Positions 57,873 to 64,000 of a DNA stretch of 64,000 bases are shown piece by piece. The position numbers were made by a program, and so were the translations under genes. Every line of letters begins with the position of its first letter. Position 1 is the first letter of the stretch. Origin of the DNA: Verrucomicrobiaceae bacterium (GTDB taxonomy: Bacteria; Verrucomicrobiota; Verrucomicrobiia; Verrucomicrobiales; Verrucomicrobiaceae); NCBI GenBank assembly GCA_016713245.1, contig JADJPM010000001.1, forward strand, positions 1,550,001-1,614,000, written 5' to 3'. The notes beneath the pieces were generated by a model. The model saw nothing but the letters and a program-made list of their open reading frames with translations, ran no database searches and was not told where the DNA came from.

Positions 57873-58568
57873 TTATTCATAGCGATAGCCCGCTCCGTGT
57901 ACGGTGCGGATGACGCGAGGCTGGGAAGGGTCTTTTTCGACCCGCTTGCGAAGCTGCGAGATGTGCTGATCGAGGGCACGGCTTTCGGGGAAGTAATCGA
58001 CGCCCCAAACTTCATCCGCGAGGGTATTACGGTCCACCACCTTGCCTCGGCGATCGAAGAGCAGGCGCAGGACTTTCACATCACGCGGGGAGAGCTGGAT
58101 TTCGACCTCTCCACGGTAGGCACGGAGTTCATCCGGCACGATGCGCAGGTCATCCATGGTGAAGACCTGATCGCCTTTCGTGGTGACGCTGGTGCTCACG
58201 CGGGTGGCGGTGCGGCGCAGGATGGCGCGGATGCGGGCGATGATCTCCTTCACGCCGAAGGGTTTCGTCATGTAGTCATCGGCACCGAGTTCGAGGCCGA
58301 GGACAGTATCGATTTCCTCAGCTTTGGCGGTGAGAAAGAGGATCGGCACCTTTTCGTCCTGCTTGCGGATCTGTTTGCAGACCTCGTAGCCGTTGAGGCC
58401 GGGCATCATGACATCGAGGCAGACGAAGTCGGGATTCTCCACACGGAAGAAATCCACGGCTTGGAGCCCGTCAGCGGCGGCCACGACTTGGAAGCCTTCC
58501 ATGGTGAGCACTTCGCGGAGGGCTTCGCGTGTGTGTTCGTCGTCTTCGGCGATGAGGATCTTGGTCAT
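57873..58568 (-). CDS. OmpR/PhoB-type response regulator
   Basis: A 231-residue two-component regulator. The receiver domain (about 1-120) has IAEDDEHTREAL, the phosphorylated Asp52 in VCLDVMMPGLNG, FLTAKAEEID with the switch Thr, and YMTKPFGVKE with the conserved Lys. The winged-helix DNA-binding domain (about 135-231) has LSPRDVKVLRLLFDRRGKVV and the final IRTVHGAGYRYE. It overlaps the sensor kinase gene by four bases. The neighbouring phosphate transporter genes suggest it may act like PhoB (inference). Confidence 0.92.
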   Translation of the reverse strand: MTKILIAEDDEHTREALREVLTMEGFQVVAAADGLQAVDFFRVENPDFVCLDVMMPGLNGYEVCKQIRKQDEKVPILFLTAKAEEIDTVLGLELGADDYMTKPFGVKEIIARIRAILRRTATRVSTSVTTKGDQVFTMDDLRIVPDELRAYRGEVEIQLSPRDVKVLRLLFDRRGKVVDRNTLADEVWGVDYFPESRALDQHISQLRKRVEKDPSQPRVIRTVHGAGYRYE

Positions 58569-60250
58569 GATGGTGGGGTGGTAGGTTGAATGGGAAGGGT
58601 GAGAATAAAACGTGCTCCTTCACGGTACTGCGGGCAGACGACGAGCTTGCCGCCGTGCAATTGTGCCAGTTCGCGGGAAATGGTCAATCCAATGCCTGTG
58701 CCGCTGACGCCTTCGTTCAGGTCGCTCCGGAGGCGCTCAAAGGGCTCGAAGACGGCTTTGCGCTTGCCCGATGGGATACCGGGACCGCAGGCTTCCACAA
58801 TGATACGGACCAGGCTGCCGTCCACCTCCGTGCGCAGGCCCACATAGCGGCCCGCCAGGCCATATTTCTCGACGTTGGAAAGCAGATTGCCGAGGATTTG
58901 CGAGATAGCATCCGCATCGGCATGGATAACGGGTGGCCCGTGCAGATCGAGGTGAATCTCAAAGCCTTTTGCCTCCAGCACCGGCTTCCAAAACTCAATG
59001 GCACGCGTGGCAATGTCGTCGATCGAGACAGGTTTGGGCGAGATGGTGAGCTTATCCCTCTGCTGGCGGGCATAATTGAGCACGTTTTGAATGAGCCGGT
59101 CGAGGCGAGAGGTCTCGGTTTCCACCACGGAGAGCTGGCGTTTCATCGTCGCATCGCCCGAGGATTCGGCCCGGTGGGCTGCCATTTCCGCATAGAGGCG
59201 GATGTTCGTGAGCGGAGTTTTGAGCTCGTGCGAGATTTGATTCACAAAAGTCACCCGCTGCTGCGCCACGCTCAGCTCGCGAGCGCTTTCATGGAAGTAG
59301 AGCCAAGCCAGCACGATGACGAGCATCACACCGGAACCCATGCCGAGCATGATGGGGAAGAGATACGGCTTCGGGAATTCCTCATCGGCGGAGGTGTAGG
59401 CCAGCTCCCACTGGCTGAGAGGCTCCGAACAGGCCCGGTGAGCTGCCGGAGGCCGCTCAGAACCTTCGAGGCGCTTGCCCCACTGGTGCAGGGGTACACC
59501 GCGCAGGCTGGCGAGCATCATCCGTCCTGGGGGGACCTCCAGTCCGGGGTGCGGCAGGCGGGCAAATAGGCCCTGCATGAGCCGGTGGGTATCCAGAAGC
59601 AGCCCAGATAAACTGCCGTCCGGAAATTTTTTCCAGTAGATGAAGGTCTGCTCAGCCACATGCCAGCCGCTGACGGTGCGGGGAGTCGAGGAGGGCGTGG
59701 TGATCTCGTGAATGTGATAGCCACCGAGCTTCTGAAACGTCTGCCAAGGGGCTTTTCGGCGTTCGGTGTTGGAAGTGGCGATGAAATTGGGAGAAATCCG
59801 CTGAAACGGAGGCCCACCACGCGGATCGGCCACGATCAATTCCGCAGCAGGGCCGAAGGAAAGGGCCCGGGTCCTGAGCTCCGTCAGCAACTCCATCGGC
59901 TGCAACTCCACAGGCGGTTCAAAGGCATTCTTGCCGGGCAGTTCGTTGAGCTTCCCGCTGGCATCCAGTGACCAGGCCCGGGCTGTCCACGGGTGCTGGA
60001 TCAGCCCGGCAGATGCTGTCGCGGCATTGGCTGCACCTGTGGAGATTTCGTCGAGTTCATCTGTAAGTTGCCGCAGATCGTGCACGATCTGGTGATCCGC
60101 TGAAGAAAGTCGCTCGGCGAGAATGGCCTGCATGGAGGCATCGGTCCGTTTCGCAGCGTCTCGCATCAAATACGTCCCGAGCCATGCCAGCAGGGCTAGC
60201 GGCAGGGCAACGAGGACAATGAAGAGGACGGTAGAACGACGGCGAAGCAT
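58565..60250 (-). CDS. Membrane sensor histidine kinase
   Basis: A 561-residue sensor kinase. Two membrane segments (about 8-30 and 297-318) bracket a large periplasmic domain (about 31-296) without a recognised fold. HisKA follows with phosphoaccepting His about 339 in QISHELKTPLTNIRL, then the ATPase domain with N box ILGNLLSNVEKYGL, EACGPGIPSGKR and GVSGTGIGLTISRELAQLHG. Reading and order indicate autophosphorylation and transfer to the adjacent regulator. The large periplasmic sensor differs from PhoR, which lacks one, so the signal is open. Confidence 0.92.
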   Translation of the reverse strand: MLRRRSTVLFIVLVALPLALLAWLGTYLMRDAAKRTDASMQAILAERLSSADHQIVHDLRQLTDELDEISTGAANAATASAGLIQHPWTARAWSLDASGKLNELPGKNAFEPPVELQPMELLTELRTRALSFGPAAELIVADPRGGPPFQRISPNFIATSNTERRKAPWQTFQKLGGYHIHEITTPSSTPRTVSGWHVAEQTFIYWKKFPDGSLSGLLLDTHRLMQGLFARLPHPGLEVPPGRMMLASLRGVPLHQWGKRLEGSERPPAAHRACSEPLSQWELAYTSADEEFPKPYLFPIMLGMGSGVMLVIVLAWLYFHESARELSVAQQRVTFVNQISHELKTPLTNIRLYAEMAAHRAESSGDATMKRQLSVVETETSRLDRLIQNVLNYARQQRDKLTISPKPVSIDDIATRAIEFWKPVLEAKGFEIHLDLHGPPVIHADADAISQILGNLLSNVEKYGLAGRYVGLRTEVDGSLVRIIVEACGPGIPSGKRKAVFEPFERLRSDLNEGVSGTGIGLTISRELAQLHGGKLVVCPQYREGARFILTLPIQPTTPPS

Positions 60251-60485
60251 CAGAAAGCCGCATAATTTAGGGCCGCTGGAGGTTTGGTCACCTGAAATTT
60301 ATAATTTCCACAAAACAAACCGGGGCGGCCTTGTTCAGACCGCCCCGATTATCTTGAGTTATCCAACAGCCAGAAGGATCCACTCGCTTGGAATGGCGCT
60401 ATCCTGCCATAGCTACTAGAAGATGCGTCAGATGCTTGTGAGTGAGTTGTAAGATAAATGTCAGGCGAGCTTCTTTTGCCTGAAA
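60251..60485. other. Spacer between sensor kinase and phosphate transporter genes
   Basis: 235 bases without a gene. It contains the hairpin at 60321-60347 and otherwise AT-richer DNA that may hold the promoter for the kinase operon (start at 60250). No other structure is seen. Confidence 0.5.
60321..60347 (-). terminator. Terminator-like hairpin downstream of the PiT gene
   Basis: Arms CGGGGCGG/CCGCCCCG with an 11-base loop; on the minus strand the sequence continues GTTTGTTTTG. It is about 140 bases past the PiT stop and ahead of the kinase start. Confidence 0.7.
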
Positions 60486-61790
60486 TCAGGCTCCAAACAG
60501 CCCGCAAACCTTGTAAATCAGCCAGCCCAGTAGCGCCGTGGCCGGGATGGTCATCACCCAAGCCCAGACGATGCGCTCGACGAGGCTCCACTGGATGGCG
60601 TTCCAACGTTTCGCGGCCCCCACACCCATGATGGAGGTGGTGATCGTGTGCGTCGTGCTGACCGGCATGCCCATGGCTCCGGTGACGGCCAAAATCGTGG
60701 CGGCCGTGGTTTCAGCGGCGAAACCATGCACGGGCTTCATTTTGACCATTTTGTGGCCCAGCGTCTTAATGATGCGCCAGCCGCCTGCGTAGGTGCCGGC
60801 GGCCATCGTGAGGGCGCAGGTCATGATGATCCACAGCGGAATGGAGGCGGATTTGTCCGGGACTTTGAGAAAGCTGAGCCAGGAAGGCAGCGCGTCGAGG
60901 TCTCCCGCGGCCGTGGCCCCAAAAAGGGTCAGCATGATGACGCCCATGGTCTTTTGCGCATCCGCCATGCCGTGGCCGAAACCCATGTAACCGGCGCTGA
61001 ATACCTGGAGCTTGCTAAAGGTGGTGTTGACCTTGGCGTTGTTCCAAGAACCCATTTGCCAGCAGGCACGAGTCACAAACGCAAAGCCAATCACGGCACC
61101 GATGACGTTTACCGCCATAGAAAGGTGTAGGCTTCCTGCCGAACCACCTGTCAACCAAACGAAAAGCGACACCAACAAAGTGGGGAAATACCAGCCTAAA
61201 AATCCACCAACCATACCGCCTAGGGGGCAGGTAATTTTGGGCTTCCAGTGACTGATGATGGCAAACAGAAGCCCCATCACCAACAGTCCAATCGTCAGCC
61301 CGAGCAGCGGGCTGGAGATCATCGGAATGACCACCTTGTGGTAGATGCCTTCCATGCTGACCTTGCCGCTGACCTTGTCGATCTTCTCACGGGACCAGAT
61401 GAGCACGTCCCAATTGCCGTTCGAGGCCCCCAGGCTGGCCCCGATGAGGCCACCGACGAGGGCGTGGGTGCTGCTGGAGGGCATGCCGAACCACCAGGTG
61501 AGCAGATTCCAGATGATCCCGCCCATCATGGCGCAAAAGATCGTCAGCGTGGTCACGGCCACCACCTTGTCATCGACGATGCCGCTGTGGATCGTCTTCG
61601 CCACGGCCTGGCCGAAGAAGGCCCCGATGAGGTTGGTGATGGAGGCCAGCAGCAGCGCCTGCCGGGGCGTCAAAACTTTCGTCGAGACGACGGTGGCGAT
61701 GGCGTTCGCGGTGTCGTGGAAGCCATTGATATACTCAAAGGCCAGCACGACGAACATCACCACAAACAAAAGAAACAGGGCGGTCGTCAT
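60486..61790 (-). CDS. Inorganic phosphate transporter, PiT family
   Basis: A 434-residue permease of about ten to twelve membrane helices. The inverted-repeat signatures are present: FEYINGFHDTANAIATVVST (GFHDTANAI, about 18-37) and its C-terminal partner MPVSTTHTITTSIMGVGAAK with an AKRWNA ending, as well as SSSTHALVGGLIGASLGASN. PiT proteins import phosphate as a metal-phosphate with a proton or sodium. It is 18 bases downstream of the DUF47 gene, the standard PiT partner, and near a PhoB/PhoR-like pair. Confidence 0.93.
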   Translation of the reverse strand: MTTALFLLFVVMFVVLAFEYINGFHDTANAIATVVSTKVLTPRQALLLASITNLIGAFFGQAVAKTIHSGIVDDKVVAVTTLTIFCAMMGGIIWNLLTWWFGMPSSSTHALVGGLIGASLGASNGNWDVLIWSREKIDKVSGKVSMEGIYHKVVIPMISSPLLGLTIGLLVMGLLFAIISHWKPKITCPLGGMVGGFLGWYFPTLLVSLFVWLTGGSAGSLHLSMAVNVIGAVIGFAFVTRACWQMGSWNNAKVNTTFSKLQVFSAGYMGFGHGMADAQKTMGVIMLTLFGATAAGDLDALPSWLSFLKVPDKSASIPLWIIMTCALTMAAGTYAGGWRIIKTLGHKMVKMKPVHGFAAETTAATILAVTGAMGMPVSTTHTITTSIMGVGAAKRWNAIQWSLVERIVWAWVMTIPATALLGWLIYKVCGLFGA

Positions 61791-61808
61791 GAGTCGCGTG
61801 GTGACGGA

Positions 61809-62438
61809 TCAGGTATATTTCAAAACGATGTGGGAGAGCACGTTTCCGGCATCCCGGCAGCGGTCCACGACCTTTTCGAGCAGGTCGTAGAGGTCACGCA
61901 GCATGATCACACGGATGGGATCGTGATTGCCCTGATACAGGTCCTTCAGCAGGGCTAGGACGAGCTTGTCGGCATCTCCCTCGACCTGCTGGAGCTTCGC
62001 GTTGTGCTCCTTCATCTTTTCCAACTGCATCTTCCGGCGCAGTTCGGCCACCATGGTCACCACGATGTCCACGGCAGCCTCGGTGAAGGCCATCTGCTTG
62101 GAGAAATCCACGCCGTCGAGCTTGCCGGCGCAGATTTCATAGCGCTCGGCGATCTTTTCGACGGTTTTGGGGATTTTGTAGAGGGCGATGGAGAGGGCCT
62201 CCACGTCTTCGCGTTCCAGATCGGTGACGAAGGTTTTGCAGAGGGCCTCGTCGATCTCCTGGGTAATGGCCTTGTCTTTGCGGCGGGCATCCTTGAGGCT
62301 CTCGAAGTCCTGTGTGCCGGCGGGCTTGGAAAGGAGGCTTTTCAGCAGGTGGACGCTGTTTTGCGCCTCTTTGGCGCTGCGTTCGAGGAGATCATAAAAG
62401 ACGTCCGTTTTGCCAAAAAACTTTTGAAGGGAGATCAT
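61809..62438 (-). CDS. DUF47/PhoU-like protein, partner of the PiT transporter
   Basis: A 209-residue all-helical cytosolic protein. Landmarks of DUF47 are SLQKFFGKTDVFYDLLERSA at the start, the DAKRKDKAITQEIDEAL-like segment (DARRKDKAITQEIDEALCKT), FVTDLEREDVEALSIALYKI and the final LRDLYDLLEKVVDRCRDAGN. Proteins of this family are related to PhoU and are believed to control the adjacent PiT permease. The ATG at 62438 fits the family start. Two direct repeats lie about 84-117 bases upstream. Confidence 0.9.
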   Translation of the reverse strand: MISLQKFFGKTDVFYDLLERSAKEAQNSVHLLKSLLSKPAGTQDFESLKDARRKDKAITQEIDEALCKTFVTDLEREDVEALSIALYKIPKTVEKIAERYEICAGKLDGVDFSKQMAFTEAAVDIVVTMVAELRRKMQLEKMKEHNAKLQQVEGDADKLVLALLKDLYQGNHDPIRVIMLRDLYDLLEKVVDRCRDAGNVLSHIVLKYT

Positions 62439-62521
62439 GGTCAGTAGGTGGGAGAATGAGCCTTCCGTGAGGAGGCGGGCCATTTAGAGCGGCTGGCCCT
62501 CGCTCTGTCAAAGGCGGGAAT

Positions 62522-62560
62522 GTGACATTCGCCGAAACAATTGGGTGACGTTCGCGTCAC
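62522..62560. promoter_or_regulatory. Direct repeats GTGACRTTCGC upstream of the phosphate operon
   Basis: GTGACATTCGC at 62522 and GTGACGTTCGC at 62545 differ at one base and start 23 bases apart (about two helical turns), the layout expected for an OmpR/PhoB-type site. The second copy is also part of a GTGACG-TTCG-CGTCAC hairpin (62545-62560). Confidence 0.4.
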
Positions 62561-62588
62561 GACCCGTTTGGTTGCCGTGGCGCAATAA

Positions 62589-63104
62589 GTGTTGCGTCAG
62601 CCGCCTCCATCCACCCATCGCTCTCCCGCGCAGTCCGTTGATCGTCTCTTCTTGCAGCTCGGTGGTGCCACCACAACGCTCACCACCCTCGGCTATGATG
62701 GCAGCACCTCCCTCGCCTCCTTCATCAGCGGACTTCCCCCAGGCACCGCAAATCAACCAGGCGCGGTCAACGGCAGCTTTGGCACGCTCGCCGACCACGA
62801 CTACGTCAACGTCGGCGGCATGCTCACCCTCACCGGTGGCGGTCGCTTCGTCGTCAGCACCACCAATAGCGACACCCCAGTCTTTGGCGATCTTTTCAAT
62901 CTGCTCGACTGGACGACGCTCAGCGCCGGCACCTGGAATATCGCCACGGATCTCCAGCTCCCCATGCTCTCTTCCGGGCAATTCTGGGACACCTCCCTTT
63001 TCAATAGCAGCGGCGTCATCATCGCCGTCCACGAGCCTTCGAGGGCCATGCTCGTGCTCCTCGGCCTGCTCGGTCTTTGTCTGCGACGACGTCGTCAGGC
63101 TTGA
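62589..63104 (+). pseudogene. Truncated exported protein with PEP-CTERM-like sorting tail
   Basis: A 171-residue frame opening at a GTG directly after a stop codon, without a signal peptide. The body is a low-complexity, Gly/Ser/Thr-rich beta region (GGMLTLTGGGRFVVSTTNSD, TWNIATDLQLPM), as in autotransporter-like or surface proteins. The C-terminus, HEPSRAMLVLLGLLGLCLRR plus RRQA, has the acidic-Pro motif, hydrophobic segment and Arg cluster of a sorting tail. An exported protein needs an N-terminal signal, so this is probably the 3' remnant of a longer gene. Confidence 0.6.
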
Positions 63105-63139
63105 AACAGGCCTCGTTCCGCCGCACCGATGCCTCCCAC

Positions 63140-64000
63140 ATGCCGGACATCGTCCTCGCCACGCTCAACGCGAAATACATCCACGCCTCCTTCGGGCTCC
63201 GCTACCTCATGGCGAACCTCGGAGAGCTGCGTGATCGCGCCTGCATGGCGGAGTTTGTCATCAATCAGCAGCCTCTGGAGATCGTCGAGGCCATTCTGGC
63301 GCATGAGCCGCGCCTCGTCGGCTTCGGCGTCTATATCTGGAATGTCGAGCAAACCACGGAGGTCGTCGCCTTGCTCAAACGCATCCGCCCCGAGCTGATC
63401 ATCATCCTCGGCGGGCCTGAGGTCTCCTATGAAACGGCCCAGCAAGTCATCACCGAGCTGGCGGATCACATCATCACCGGCGAGGCGGATCTCAAGTTCG
63501 CGGAAGTGTGCCGCAGCTTGCTGCGTGACACAGACACTCCTGTCTGTGCTGCCTCAGAGGGCAGACAGGAGTGTCTGCCTCACATCATCGCGGCCGAGTT
63601 GCCACCGCTCGCTCACATCGCCTCGCCCTACGAGCTCTACACCGACGAAGACCTCAAAAACCGCGTCATTTACGTCGAGGCCTCACGTGGATGCCCATTC
63701 ACCTGCGAGTTCTGCCTCTCCTCGCTCGACATCCCTGTCCGCGCCTTTCCCACGGAGGCATTTCTGGCCTCGATGGAGCGGCTGCTGGCTCGCGGGGCCA
63801 CGCAGTTCAAATTTGTGGATCGCACCTTCAATCTGCATCTGCCGACGAGTTCGGCCATTTTGCAGTTCTTCCTCGATCGCTGGCGCGAGGGGCTGTTTTT
63901 GCACTTCGAGATGGTGCCGGATCGCCTGCCCGAACAGCTTCGTGGCCTCATCCGGCAGTTCCCAGCCGGTGCGGTGCAGTTTGAAGTCGGTATCCAGACC
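63140..64000 (+). CDS. B12-binding-domain radical SAM protein (cut by window edge)
   Basis: The first 287 residues are visible. The N-terminal cobalamin-binding-like Rossmann domain (about 1-140) begins IVLATLNAKYIHASFGLRYL and has GFGVYIWNVEQTTEVV. The radical SAM domain begins about 178: ASRGCPFTCEFCLSS carries the C-x3-C-x2-C cluster motif. Between them, about residues 130-150 come from an in-frame palindromic repeat (RDTDTPVCAASEGRQECLPH). Enzymes of this build do methylations or other radical chemistry; the substrate cannot be named. The ATG at 63140 gives the family-like start MPDIVLATLN. Confidence 0.85.
   Translation, partial: MPDIVLATLNAKYIHASFGLRYLMANLGELRDRACMAEFVINQQPLEIVEAILAHEPRLVGFGVYIWNVEQTTEVVALLKRIRPELIIILGGPEVSYETAQQVITELADHIITGEADLKFAEVCRSLLRDTDTPVCAASEGRQECLPHIIAAELPPLAHIASPYELYTDEDLKNRVIYVEASRGCPFTCEFCLSSLDIPVRAFPTEAFLASMERLLARGATQFKFVDRTFNLHLPTSSAILQFFLDRWREGLFLHFEMVPDRLPEQLRGLIRQFPAGAVQFEVGIQT
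63531..63577. repeat. In-frame palindromic repeat in the radical SAM gene
   Basis: Perfect 16-base arms CAGACACTCCTGTCTG (63531-63546) and CAGACAGGAGTGTCTG (63562-63577); each arm is itself partly palindromic. It is translated within the linker between the B12-binding and radical SAM domains. Confidence 0.85.

Overview
The window reads as a chromosomal segment of a GC-rich bacterium of the phylum Verrucomicrobiota, probably Verrucomicrobiae close to Prosthecobacter. The support is a PVC-type dehydrogenase with a C-terminal CxxCH haem motif, a DUF1080 sugar hydrolase, a Tat-exported Gfo/Idh/MocA oxidoreductase, an EPSRA-type C-terminal sorting tail, a matrixin ending in a DxDxDG/W module, and a fused SecDF. 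I recognised no tRNA, rRNA or CRISPR array. Assignments rest on reading translated sequence only; no database search was run.

Layout. 1-8928 is mostly minus strand: the start of a Lhr-like helicase (cut by the window edge), dnaJ, grpE, a SpoIIE-type phosphatase and a STAS protein (a partner-switching pair directly upstream of the chaperones), a lipoprotein, a CvpA-like membrane protein, then rpsF-pth-rplY-prs and a Nudix hydrolase. 9010-9822 holds two small anchored proteins sharing a C-terminal motif. 9883-18776 is a tightly packed plus-strand operon: PqqD-like protein, ATP-grasp ligase, PLP decarboxylase-like enzyme, urea-transporter-like/M23 fusion, TPR protein, CapK-type adenylating enzyme, and a second urea-transporter-like protein interrupted by TPRs. 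I know of no described pathway with this composition, and it is my main candidate for a new system. 18745-23443 carries a conserved unknown gene, sulfite reductase, a VOC protein with an antitoxin-like N-terminus, and a kinase-like gene. 23502-27695 has an oxidoreductase, a decayed insertion sequence and ilvC.

27879-39068 carries a frameshifted PVC dehydrogenase, LolA-like, DUF1080, matrixin, NYN-domain, holA and DUF2157/GDYXXLXY genes. 39231-42440 is a small accessory patch: a Fic remnant, an IS630-type element, an intact Fic gene and a coiled-coil membrane protein. 42550-50841 has monomeric isocitrate dehydrogenase, an Mrr-like/bactofilin fusion, a SMUG1-type glycosylase, an LptF/G permease, pyrE, a GDPD and a split GYF/RDD protein. 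51337-57862 has secDF-yajC-tgt, a PIN toxin-antitoxin pair, accD and comF. 57873-62438 is a phosphate-themed block: a PhoB/PhoR-like pair, a PiT transporter and its DUF47 partner. The window ends with a truncated sorting-signal protein and the first part of a B12-binding radical SAM gene.

A recurring theme is palindromic repeats placed in frame inside genes, low-complexity word repeats in spacers, and phased TTGAC arrays upstream of some genes.
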